Made by a program: the position numbers and the translations under genes. The notes below the pieces were generated by a model. The model was given only the letters and a program-made list of their open reading frames with translations. It did not search any database and was not told the DNA's origin. A DNA stretch of 6,787 bases from an uncultured Clostridium sp. (GTDB lineage Bacteria; Bacillota; Clostridia; Clostridiales; Clostridiaceae), in assembly GCA_934777095.1 (NCBI GenBank), contig CAKVNP010000117.1, positions 1-6,787 of the forward strand. The letters run 5' to 3'. Position 1 is the first letter of the stretch. Each line of letters opens with the position of its first letter. Positions 1 to 5,322 of the stretch are shown here, in pieces.

Positions 1-2
1 TT

Positions 3-50
3 CATGATGCTATTGGTAAAGTTTTAGGGGAAGCTGTTGATAGATTATAA
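3..50 (+). CDS. C-terminal end of an unidentified protein (5' partial)
   Basis: The frame entered at base 3 gives 15 codons, HDAIGKVLGEAVDRL, then TAA at 48-50. The peptide has the look of a normal amphipathic C-terminal helix, and its codons mostly end in A or T like the rest of the window. It stops just before a long hairpin (51-97), which is where the end of a plus-strand gene would be expected. The gene is cut by the left edge and the remaining piece is too short to name a family. The reading rests on codon character and on the terminator that follows. Confidence 0.45.
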   Translation, partial: HDAIGKVLGEAVDRL

Positions 51-97
51 TAGAGCAAAAGCTATAGTAATTAATTATTACTGTAGCTTTTACTCTA
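51..97. terminator. Bidirectional hairpin between convergent genes
   Basis: The left arm 51-71 pairs with 77-97. It is built from TAGAG/CTCTA, a c/a mismatch, AAAAGCTA/TAGCTTTT, one T-G wobble and AGTAAT/ATTACT, closing a five-base loop (72-76). There is no long T tract after the stem, but the arm itself carries TTTT on either strand. It follows the stop of the left-edge plus gene directly. It also contains the TAA stop (90-92) of the minus-strand acetyltransferase, so one structure probably ends both transcripts. Confidence 0.65.
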
Positions 98-572
98 GTT
101 CTAATTCAAAAATATATTGTTCTTCATTAAACCTATATACCTGATCAATAATTTTCATTCCTAATTTATTTAAAAGTGTACATGATGATTTGTTAACCAC
201 TTGCGTTTCTGATACTATTTTCTTAATCTTTAACTCTTTTGATGCGAAATATAAAATTTCTTTTGTAGTTTCTAAAGCATATCCGTTGCCCCAGTAATCT
301 GGTACAAATTGATATGAAAGTTCCTGATAAACACCATCATGATGCTTATCTATAGAAATTAATCCGATAAAATCATTAGTACTTTTTAATCTTACCACCC
401 AATATAAAGAGCCATCTGTAGAATTTATCATCTCATTAAAGTTATCATTATACCTTTCAATAGAAACTATTCCACCAAGAAATTTTCTAACTCTATTATC
501 AAAATATACTCTTTTAACATCTTCATAATCATCTTGATTTAAAACTTGTATTCTACATCTCTTTGTCTCCAT
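90..572 (-). CDS. GNAT family N-acetyltransferase (RimJ/RimL-like)
   Basis: This is a 160-residue protein of the GNAT fold, which moves an acetyl group from acetyl-CoA to an amine; the substrate cannot be told from sequence. Motif A is visible at about residues 86-110, where strand YQFVPDY is followed by the acetyl-CoA pyrophosphate loop WGNGYA (94-99) and a helix. The late motif NKSSCTLLNKLGMK (127-140) is typical of the Acetyltransf_3 (RimJ/RimL) group, in which an Asn and the LGM turn lie near the CoA. The length is normal for the family. The ATG start is backed by an excellent ribosome binding site, AAAGGAGGT, a few bases upstream (576-584). It stands alone, converging on the left-edge gene. 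No clear sigma-A promoter was recognised upstream. RimJ/RimL homologues acetylate ribosomal proteins, but most members of this group act on unknown small molecules or peptides. Confidence 0.9.
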   Translation of the reverse strand: METKRCRIQVLNQDDYEDVKRVYFDNRVRKFLGGIVSIERYNDNFNEMINSTDGSLYWVVRLKSTNDFIGLISIDKHHDGVYQELSYQFVPDYWGNGYALETTKEILYFASKELKIKKIVSETQVVNKSSCTLLNKLGMKIIDQVYRFNEEQYIFELELE

Positions 573-912
573 TTTACCTCCTTTTATAAATCATTTTTGT
601 TAAATATTTACTTTTGTATAATTTTAGCATTATACTTTTAACATAACAAGTTAGTTTTCACCCTTATCTTCACCAAAAATAATATACGTACTTTAATAAT
701 AGACTGTGTTGATAATAACTTTCTTGATAGCCAGCTTAAATGGCTATATAAATGGCAAAAACAATGTGATCAAAATAAGAAATAAACGTTAAATGAGCCA
801 TACTAACATTTAGTATGACTCATTTTATTTACTATCATCTTTGTTCTGCTTATCTAATTCTTATGCCAGCTTATTCTTTACTTTATATTTTTCCTTCACC
901 AACCTTCATTAA
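573..912. other. 340-base gene-poor gap with a hairpin and possible gene remnant
   Basis: No complete gene is seen here. The part next to 572 must hold the leader and promoter of the acetyltransferase, but no convincing -35/-10 pair was found. The plus strand is open in one frame from 642 to a TAA at 783-785 without a start codon. Its last 24 codons (DNNFLDSQLKWLYKWQKQ..., from 711) look protein-like, with two Trp and a charged tail. A hairpin with a T tail on the plus strand follows at 791-830. A smaller inverted repeat, ATAGCCA/TGGCTAT (727-733 and 741-747), lies within the remnant. From 831 to 912 nothing recognisable was seen. Confidence 0.5.
791..830 (+). terminator. Rho-independent terminator-like hairpin
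   Basis: The arms AAATGAG-c-CATACTAA (791-806) and TTAGTATG-a-CTCATTT (810-825) form a 15-bp stem with one mismatch and a three-base loop. The T-rich tail TTTTATTT follows on the plus strand. No intact plus-strand gene lies upstream, only the possible remnant ending at 785. On the minus strand the structure is about 90 bases after the stop of the HAD gene, with a poorer tail (CATTTAACGTTT). It may therefore act in both directions or serve mainly as the HAD gene's terminator. Confidence 0.55.
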
Positions 913-1560
913 TTATTTGTCTAAAAACTCTTTTAGTTCTAATAAAGAATTAAACTTCTGATAAAGGTCTTTTTCTATTTCTCTGCTTGGCTGAACAATA
1001 TCTGGTACCATAATTGTTTTCATTCCTGATCTTAGCGCTGCTGTAACTCCATTAATTGAATCTTCTACAGCGATACAATCTTCAGGTCTTCTATTAAATT
1101 TGCTGCATGATTTAAGATATATTTCTGGATCTGGTTTACCCTTTTCCACCATATCTCCAGTAATAATTTCATCAAAGTAATCTAGTATTTCTGCTTGTTG
1201 TAAATGGCTAACAACTAATTGCCTTTGGGTAGATGATGCTAGTCCAATTTCATAATTATTTTCCTTTAAAAAGCTAAGCAGCTCATAAACACCTTTTTTT
1301 ATTGGTACTCCATTTTCTTTAATAAGCTCCTCGAACTTATCTAGGAGGTCATTTATACATTCTTCACCAGTAAACTGACTTGCAAAATTTTCATCAATAA
1401 ACTTTTTGCTATCCTCAGCAGTAAGCCCCCTACATCCATTGATAACATAATCTATATCCTGTACATTTCTTTCTTTTAAAATAATCCTCCAAGCCTTATC
1501 ATAAACCTTCTCTGTATCAAATAAGACTCCATCCATGTCAAAAATAATTGTTTTTATCAT
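913..1560 (-). CDS. HAD superfamily hydrolase, beta-phosphoglucomutase-like
   Basis: This 215-residue protein belongs to HAD subfamily IA, whose members remove or shift phosphate groups through a phospho-aspartate intermediate. All four motifs are present. Motif I is DMDGVLFDT with the nucleophile D8 and acid/base D10. Motif II is LASST (108-111 region). Motif III is the Lys of GKPDP (142). Motif IV is VEDS with the Mg-binding E166/D167. The segment between motifs I and II (about 16-85) is the helical C1 cap. The VEDS-INGV block and overall length are those of the beta-phosphoglucomutase / YcjU-like group, but the true substrate is open; small sugar phosphates are usual. The ATG start follows an unusual purine stretch GAGGGGG (1568-1574) at seven bases. 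It lies 71 bases after the second acetyltransferase on the same strand and may share its transcript. Confidence 0.93.
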   Translation of the reverse strand: MIKTIIFDMDGVLFDTEKVYDKAWRIILKERNVQDIDYVINGCRGLTAEDSKKFIDENFASQFTGEECINDLLDKFEELIKENGVPIKKGVYELLSFLKENNYEIGLASSTQRQLVVSHLQQAEILDYFDEIITGDMVEKGKPDPEIYLKSCSKFNRRPEDCIAVEDSINGVTAALRSGMKTIMVPDIVQPSREIEKDLYQKFNSLLELKEFLDK

Positions 1561-1573
1561 TTATTTTCCCCCT

Positions 1574-1603
1574 CAGTAAAATTCTCATACCATAATTTTA
1601 CTG
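1574..1603 (-). repeat. Inverted repeat abutting the HAD gene's ribosome binding site
   Basis: CAGTAAAATT (1574-1583) and AATTTTACTG (1594-1603) are a perfect 10-bp inverted repeat with a 10-base loop. It lies in the 71-base gap between the second acetyltransferase and the HAD gene. In the minus-strand RNA the second arm runs straight into the GAGGGGG ribosome binding site, sharing its first G. There is no T tract, so it is not a typical terminator. It could protect RNA ends or modulate ribosome access. Confidence 0.5.
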
Positions 1604-1631
1604 TATGTTGAAAACTATTTCAAATAAACAA

Positions 1632-2078
1632 TTATTTTTCATATTCATACATAAAATAATTACATTCTGCCATGCCTATTTTTTGATAAGTCTTTTGTGC
1701 ATTATAATTTTCCTGCTCTACATAAAGTCTGATACCAACATATTCATCGCTTCCGTCACATATTTCTTTTACCTTATTATATAAAGCTTTAAATATACCT
1801 TTTCCCCTATAATCCTGATGTACATATACACTCTGTACCCAGATAAATGTACCATTTCGCCAGTCGCTCCATTCATATGTATACATTATCTGCCCTACTA
1901 CTTTACCATCTATCTCACAAACATGATAAATACCTTTTCTTTCATCCTGTAAGATTCCTCTTACCCCTTCAGTTAAAATATCTTTATCCAATATTTTATC
2001 TTCAGTTTCAGCTGCTAAATTATAATTGTATTGTACTATAGCAGCTAAATCGCTTATCTCTGCTCTTCTAATTCTCAT
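1632..2078 (-). CDS. GNAT family N-acetyltransferase
   Basis: This 148-residue acetyl-CoA-dependent acetyltransferase has the GNAT core in its usual order. An N-terminal strand/helix, RRAEISDLAAIVQYN (4-18), begins the fold. The central strands around 58-68 (GKVVGQIMYTY) follow. Motif A is VYVHQDYRGKGIFKALY, with the CoA loop R91-G92-K93-G94. Motif B sits near 115-136 with LYVE, N126-A127 and TYQKIGM, where Tyr131 is placed as the usual general acid. The acceptor cannot be inferred. The ATG start is supported by GGAGGAAG (2082-2089). It lies about 100 bases after the terminator of the alarmone synthetase gene, so it probably begins its own transcript, with the HAD gene possibly second. It is not closely similar to the acetyltransferase at 90-572, so the two are not a recent duplication. 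Confidence 0.9.
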   Translation of the reverse strand: MRIRRAEISDLAAIVQYNYNLAAETEDKILDKDILTEGVRGILQDERKGIYHVCEIDGKVVGQIMYTYEWSDWRNGTFIWVQSVYVHQDYRGKGIFKALYNKVKEICDGSDEYVGIRLYVEQENYNAQKTYQKIGMAECNYFMYEYEK

Positions 2079-2180
2079 TTTCTTCCTCCAAACACATATA
2101 CACTTACTTTTATTAATATTTCAGATATTAGTTATTTTTAAATATTTACCTTAATTTTACACTAAAAGTATCATTATTAG

Positions 2181-2217
2181 AATAAAAAATACCGCTGGCA
2201 TATTATCCAATCGGTAT
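2181..2217 (-). terminator. Rho-independent terminator of the alarmone synthetase gene
   Basis: On the minus strand ATACCG pairs with CGGTAT (2212-2217 with 2189-2194). An inner TGG/CCA extends the stem across a small internal loop, and a T-rich tail TTTTTTATT follows (2181-2188). It starts 17 bases after the stop of the gene at 2234-2920. Confidence 0.75.
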
Positions 2218-2233
2218 CTTTTATTTACTTACA

Positions 2234-2920
2234 TTATTCTATTCTATTTTCAATTCTATTGCGTATTGCCTCCATACGCTTATCTAAACTTGCGCTAAGT
2301 TCTGCACATTCAATTAATTCCTTTTCAAGAATTTCAATTTCATCTGCTGCAATATTCTTTTTATATCTCAATTTATGTTCTAAGCTTGCCCAAAAATCCA
2401 TTGCTATCGTTCTTAGCTGTACTTCAATTTTCATTCCTTTCTTTTCATTCTGTAGAAAAATAGGAACTTCAATAATTAAATGTAAGCTTCGATAGCCACT
2501 TTTTTTAGGTTTTTTAATATAATCTTTCTTTTCAATGAGCTTTACATCATCCTGCTGTAATAAACAATCTGCTAACATATATATGTCTTCTGGAAAAGAA
2601 CAAATCACCCTGACACCTGCAACATCCTTAATATTTTCTTGAATAGCTTCTAAAGTAAATGGTAGTTCCTTTTTCTTCAGCTTTTTAATAATTCCTTCTG
2701 GTGACTTTAATCTAGATTTAATTCCTTCTATAGGATTTCTATCATATTGTAAGGAAAATTGTTCATTTAATACATTAAATTTAGTTTCAACTTCCATAAT
2801 TGCGCAACGATAATATGCCATTAATTCATTTATCGGCTGCATATTCTTTTGTATCACTTCTAAAAATTCATCATTTATTATTTTGTCTCTTAGTATTTTT
2901 TCTCCAATCTTTTTTAACAT
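2234..2920 (-). CDS. Small alarmone synthetase, RelP/RelQ type (GTP pyrophosphokinase family)
   Basis: This 228-residue protein has a single RelA/SpoT-like synthetase domain and neither the hydrolase nor the regulatory domains of long Rel enzymes. Such enzymes move pyrophosphate from ATP to the 3' hydroxyl of GDP or GTP, making ppGpp/pppGpp, the stringent-response signals. Motifs in order are IKSRLKSPEGIIKKL (67-81, basic, ATP side); DVAGVRVIC with D99 and R104; DYIKKPKKSGYRSLHL, with Tyr143 stacking on the guanine; and EVQLRTIAMDFWASLEHK (166-183), with Glu166 as catalytic base and His182. The first 60 and last 40 residues are charged helices, as in the tetrameric SAS proteins. The wording of the motifs resembles B. 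subtilis YwaC and YjbM; I do not choose between them. ATG with AAAGGATG upstream. It is monocistronic, with its own terminator. Confidence 0.93.
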   Translation of the reverse strand: MLKKIGEKILRDKIINDEFLEVIQKNMQPINELMAYYRCAIMEVETKFNVLNEQFSLQYDRNPIEGIKSRLKSPEGIIKKLKKKELPFTLEAIQENIKDVAGVRVICSFPEDIYMLADCLLQQDDVKLIEKKDYIKKPKKSGYRSLHLIIEVPIFLQNEKKGMKIEVQLRTIAMDFWASLEHKLRYKKNIAADEIEILEKELIECAELSASLDKRMEAIRNRIENRIE

Positions 2921-2967
2921 ATGATCATCCTTTTATCTATTTTCACTTTACATAATCAGTATATTTC

Positions 2968-2979
2968 TATGGTACCATA
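2968..2979. promoter_or_regulatory. Perfect 12-base palindrome upstream of the alarmone synthetase
   Basis: TATGGTACCATA is its own reverse complement. It lies 47 bases before the ATG at 2920, in the region where a promoter would be expected. A TATACT-like -10 can be read just downstream on the minus strand, but no matching -35 was found. A dimeric repressor operator is possible, but no regulator family was recognised. Confidence 0.3.
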
Positions 2980-3085
2980 AAAAAAGTCTTTCTAATACTA
3001 ATGGAATTATTAACTTTATGTTACGAAATATTTATCATCTAAATGTTACAATGCTCATTACTAAATCTCACTTTATTTATTTGAG

Positions 3086-3126
3086 GTAAAAAATAAAGCG
3101 TGAAATCATCATAATGATTTCACGCT
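3086..3126 (-). terminator. Rho-independent terminator of the coat protein operon
   Basis: A perfect 13-bp stem, AGCGTGAAATCAT (3097-3109) with ATGATTTCACGCT (3114-3126), closes a four-base loop. On the minus strand it is followed by TTTATTTTTTACC (3086-3096 region). It lies about 94 bases after the stop of the second coat gene and is the only strong terminator before the alarmone synthetase gene. The space between (3127-3219) shows only a weak AAAACTTTT/AAAAGTTTT repeat. Confidence 0.85.
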
Positions 3127-3219
3127 GAACAATTATTCGTCTAAAACTTTTAACATTTATAATATTTCAAACAAGATTATTTTTGTCAAAGCAAAAGTTT
3201 TATAATATAAATTATACTT

Positions 3220-3468
3220 CTATCCTTGTGACATTTGCTGCTTTACTGCTGCAATTTCATCTGGTATTGCTGGTTGTGCAGGTATATAATATCCTTTTTC
3301 TTTTGCCTTTAAATATAATTGATATTGACGATATTCATCTTGATTTCTCATCTGTTGAATAGTTTCACGTAACTGTTGATTTTCACATTGAGCAATTATT
3401 CCACCATATCCTGCAATACTTGCATTTAATGCACCAAGATAATCACTTATCATTTCTTTTTCTTGCAT
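3220..3468 (-). CDS. Spore coat protein, CotF-like, small
   Basis: This 82-residue protein has the make-up of the coat F domain family, built into the proteinaceous coat of the endospore. It begins MQEKEMISDYLGALNASIAGY, with the alternating hydrophobic pattern of a long helix. A Gln-rich second helix follows (ENQQLRETIQQMRNQDEYR, 29-47). The ending KGYYIPAQPA (58-67), with a short last helix rich in Gln and Lys, is the typical tail of these clostridial proteins. Its role as a coat structural part is known from the family; a catalytic role is not expected. The ATG is preceded by AGGAGG (3476-3481), which overlaps the stop codon of the gene upstream, so the two are one operon with coupled translation. 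Confidence 0.85.
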   Translation of the reverse strand: MQEKEMISDYLGALNASIAGYGGIIAQCENQQLRETIQQMRNQDEYRQYQLYLKAKEKGYYIPAQPAIPDEIAAVKQQMSQG

Positions 3469-3479
3469 ATTAATACCTC

Positions 3480-3665
3480 CTAACTTAAAAATGCCATTAG
3501 CTTTTCTTTACTTCTTTTAGCATCTTGAGCATCCTTATTTAACATTTCTTTTAATACTGGATCTGTACATTGTTGTGCATAAAACTCAAGTTTTTTTTCA
3601 ATTGTACAGTGAGCACCAATTAAATGACGAAGATTTTGTAACTCTAGCTTATTTAAATTAGCCAT
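3480..3665 (-). CDS. Spore coat protein, CotF-like, very small
   Basis: This 61-residue protein resembles the short clostridial spore coat proteins related to CotF. The segment LELQNLRHLIGAHCTIEKKL (7-26) and the phrase YAQQCTDPVLKEML (29-42) are characteristic, and the tail SKEKLMAFLS is the usual end. It is predicted to fold as a two- to three-helix bundle and to assemble into the coat with the protein encoded next. Cys20 and Cys33 could form disulfides in the mature coat, which is inference. ATG start with AAGGAAG (3673-3679) at seven bases. It is the first gene of a two-gene operon and is divergent from yabG. A late-sporulation promoter can be read upstream. Confidence 0.87.
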   Translation of the reverse strand: MANLNKLELQNLRHLIGAHCTIEKKLEFYAQQCTDPVLKEMLNKDAQDAKRSKEKLMAFLS

Positions 3666-3716
3666 ATAATCACTTCCTTATAAATTTATATATATTTATT
3701 ATTCCTGGTATAGTGA

Positions 3717-3745
3717 TTTAATATGTATTTAAACTTTTTCAGTAT
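3717..3745 (-). promoter_or_regulatory. Sigma-K-like promoter of the coat protein operon
   Basis: Read on the minus strand, AC (3742-3743) is followed after exactly 16 bases by CATATTAAA (3717-3725). The B. subtilis sigma-K consensus is AC, 16-17 bases, CATANNNTA, so only one base of the -10 differs. It starts 52 bases before the first coat gene. An ATA five bases further on would also suit a weak sigma-E -35. The prediction rests on pattern and coat context. Confidence 0.45.
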
Positions 3746-3798
3746 CTAGCTAGCTGTTTTATAGATTTAATTTCTATTATCAAAGCTGCCTCATAAAG

Positions 3799-3807
3799 CA
3801 TAGAATA
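3799..3807 (+). promoter_or_regulatory. Sigma-K-like -10 element of yabG
   Basis: CATAGAATA matches the sigma-K -10 consensus CATANNNTA at every fixed base, 31 bases before the TTG start of yabG. A proper AC at the -35 position is not seen (CA at 3781-3782). B. subtilis yabG is transcribed late in the mother cell by sigma-K, which agrees. Confidence 0.5.
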
Positions 3808-3838
3808 ATATATGTAACTTACTAAGGAGGAAAAGAAA

Positions 3839-4645
3839 TTGGAAATTGGTTATTTAGTAACTCGAAAATCTTATAATAATGATATAATTTTCATAATTCT
3901 AAATATCTTAAATGGAGTTGCATATCTAGCTTCTATAAATTATCGATTAAATGCTGATTCACCTTTGTCAGATTTAAATCTTGTATGCAATAAAAATAAT
4001 TCATCTTTTTTCATGGAAAAAAATAAAAATTCAAATACCACACTTTCAAATAATGAACCCGATCGACGAATTATTCCTCATTCAATTATGAGTATATTCA
4101 AAAAAAATTTTGCTAGTAATACCTTGATTCTTCATATAGATGGGGATAAGTTTTATTTAAAAGAATCTATGAAGCAATATAAATTTTCCAGGGTTAATGT
4201 GCTTGGTTTTGCAATTCACGAAAATAAGCAGCCTGAAGCAATTAAAGACCTCCTAAATAAATATAACCCAAAGATTATAGTTATTACTGGCCATGATTCT
4301 CTAATAAATGATAAACCTAATTCTACTAATATAAACGACTATAAAAACTCTAAATATTTTATTGATTCTACTAAAATCGCCCGTTCTTTTAATTCTGACT
4401 ATAATGATTTAGTTATAATTTCAGGTGGCTGCAAATCAAATTATGAAGAACTGATGAATGCTGGGGCTAATTTTGCCAGCTCACCTGGAAGAAAACTTAT
4501 TAATATTACCGATCCAGTTAATATTGCTTGCTTATTAGCTACATCTTCTAAGGAAAATCAACTTGATATAGATTATTTTATTAATAAAATCCCCTTAGAA
4601 CCAGGATGTATTGGTGGAATATCTACTTGTGGTCAATATCTCTAA
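3839..4645 (+). CDS. yabG: Sporulation-specific cysteine protease YabG
   Basis: YabG is a protease made in the mother cell late in sporulation; in known species it trims coat and cortex-associated proteins such as SpoIVA and SafA, and in C. difficile pre-proteins of the germination machinery. The protein opens with the family's small barrel (IGYLVTRKSYNNDI..., 3-16, then INYRLNADSP, 33-42). Further landmarks are LILHIDGD (96-103), a Rossmann-like stretch with QPEAIKDLLNKYNPKIIVIT and GHD (151-153), NDYKNSKYF, and IISGGCKSNYEEL (194-205). NAGANFASSP (207-216) and the closing GCIGGISTCG complete the match. His152 and Cys198 are the likely catalytic pair. At 268 residues it is slightly shorter than the roughly 290 of B. 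subtilis, mainly in the Asn-rich stretch 50-75. It starts at TTG, eight bases after AAGGAGG (3824-3830). Divergent from the coat operon, whose products may be its substrates. Confidence 0.95.
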   Translation: MEIGYLVTRKSYNNDIIFIILNILNGVAYLASINYRLNADSPLSDLNLVCNKNNSSFFMEKNKNSNTTLSNNEPDRRIIPHSIMSIFKKNFASNTLILHIDGDKFYLKESMKQYKFSRVNVLGFAIHENKQPEAIKDLLNKYNPKIIVITGHDSLINDKPNSTNINDYKNSKYFIDSTKIARSFNSDYNDLVIISGGCKSNYEELMNAGANFASSPGRKLINITDPVNIACLLATSSKENQLDIDYFINKIPLEPGCIGGISTCGQYL

Positions 4646-4651
4646 AAAAAC

Positions 4652-4718
4652 TAAAGACATAAGGAAAGGCTATTTACTATCTATTTTATGAGCCTCTTAC
4701 CTTATGCCTTTATTTTTA
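4652..4718. terminator. Terminator after yabG, probably bidirectional
   Basis: The outer arms TAAAG-a-CATAAGG (4652-4664) and CCTTATG-c-CTTTA (4700-4712) form a stem with one mismatch. Inside it AGGCT/AGCCT (4667-4671 and 4691-4695) pairs again. The plus strand continues ATTTTTATG. On the minus strand the tail is TTTAGTTTTTTTAGAG, which is also good. It lies right after yabG's stop. Confidence 0.8.
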
Positions 4719-5033
4719 TGCAGATACAACCTTTAACACAATTACTAAATAAATTAGGCTGCATATTAAAATAATTAATGAAAAAGGAATAGAAAATTTT
4801 GCGTATTCTTTTAGACTATATATTTTTCTTATTCTTTTCTTTTCCTCTTCTGTACATCTATGAGGCTTTTTAATAAATTCATTTACCTGCCCTAATAATA
4901 TAGGTCCGCCGGTAGCTGACCATGGCAGCATACTGCTTCCTGCTAATATTCCAAAAGAATATAGATTTCCTATAACCAGCCAATCTATAAGCTCTTCTAC
5001 TCCATTTATTTTATTACGTTTCACAACTGGCAT
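4716..5033 (-). CDS. Doubtful hypothetical membrane protein, antisense to the spore-surface-like frame
   Basis: This frame reads 105 residues from an ATG that has GAAGGA six bases upstream (5040-5045); it is also open back to a GTG at 5120 that has no ribosome binding site. The product would have a basic segment, EEEKKRIRKIYSLKEYAK, and one hydrophobic span, FSIPFSLIILICSLIYLVIV, near its C terminus. The stop lies at the yabG terminator, which works on paper in this direction too. Against it: from 4864 up it is antisense to a plus-strand frame that continues well past it. Third codon positions of the two frames coincide, which makes a false mirror frame look coding. I recognise no family. I think it more likely a shadow, although the part 4716-4863 is not explained by the plus-strand frame. 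Confidence 0.3.
   Translation of the reverse strand: MPVVKRNKINGVEELIDWLVIGNLYSFGILAGSSMLPWSATGGPILLGQVNEFIKKPHRCTEEEKKRIRKIYSLKEYAKFSIPFSLIILICSLIYLVIVLKVVSA
4744..4770 (+). promoter_or_regulatory. Sigma-K-like promoter of the spore-surface-like operon
   Basis: AC (4744-4745) is followed after exactly 16 bases by CATATTAAA (4762-4770). This is the same -10 nonamer and the same spacing as in front of the coat protein operon, with the same following base after AC (ACT). It lies after the yabG terminator and before the plus-strand frame starting at 4864. Its identity with the coat promoter suggests expression at the same stage. Confidence 0.42.
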
Positions 5034-5304
5034 AATTATTCCTTCAAATGAAAGAGTAACATTATTATTTAAAATAAAGAGATACTCTAGAAATGGTTCT
5101 GGTGCTGATATAGGTTCCACTTATGTATTTTCGGATTATAGTGAAAACACTGCCTGTAAAAGCTTTAGTTTTCAATACCTTGATTCCGGTATTACTGAAG
5201 AGCAATTCACCTATTCTATTGAGGCATCATGCTTATCAAATAAAATAATTAACCCTAGTATGCTTATTTCAAACGCTTCTTTAAATTTGATAACAGGTGA
5301 ATAA
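4864..5304 (+). CDS. Spore-surface-like beta protein (DUF4489-like pattern), no standard start codon
   Basis: The frame is open for 146 codons between TGA (4861-4863) and TAA (5302-5304) but holds no ATG, GTG or TTG near its beginning. The nearest idea is ATA at 4873 behind GAGG, or a damaged 5' end. The translated order of short hydrophobic strands is GSILLP (21-26), RFPI, FILLRFTTGIII (48-59), VTLLFKIKRYS (65-75), IGSTYVFSDYS (83-93), CKSFSFQYLDS (99-109), FTYSIEASC (115-123) and SMLISNASLNLI (132-143). As I remember them, clostridial spore-associated DUF4489 proteins have this layout; cysteines are few here. It overlaps an antisense frame, but it extends about 180 coding-like bases past that frame. 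It ends 18 bases before the ATG of the next gene, which suggests an operon. It may be a functional gene with a rare start or a decaying one. Confidence 0.5.
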   Translation, partial: GFLINSFTCPNNIGPPVADHGSILLPANIPKEYRFPITSQSISSSTPFILLRFTTGIIIPSNERVTLLFKIKRYSRNGSGADIGSTYVFSDYSENTACKSFSFQYLDSGITEEQFTYSIEASCLSNKIINPSMLISNASLNLITGE

Positions 5305-5322
5305 TTTTTTTTGGAGTTAAGT

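Noticed and set aside
727..747. ATAGCCA/TGGCTAT hairpin as a terminator or mobile-element end
   Set aside because: Only seven pairs, no T tract, no partner repeat or transposase in the window.
1847..2041. Plus-strand open frame of 64 codons
   Set aside because: Entirely antisense to a clear GNAT acetyltransferase with full motifs; no ribosome binding site or family resemblance.
2259..2495. Plus-strand open frame of 78 codons
   Set aside because: Antisense to the C-terminal half of the alarmone synthetase, whose catalytic motifs lie on the other strand.
3145..3205. AAAACTTTT / AAAAGTTTT inverted repeat near the coat operon end
   Set aside because: Low-complexity A/T runs with a long loop; the perfect hairpin at 3097-3126 explains termination better.
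5311..5322. TTG at 5311 as the start of the Sm-like protein
   Set aside because: The TTG is part of the TTGGAG ribosome binding site; the ATG at 5323 is correctly spaced from it.
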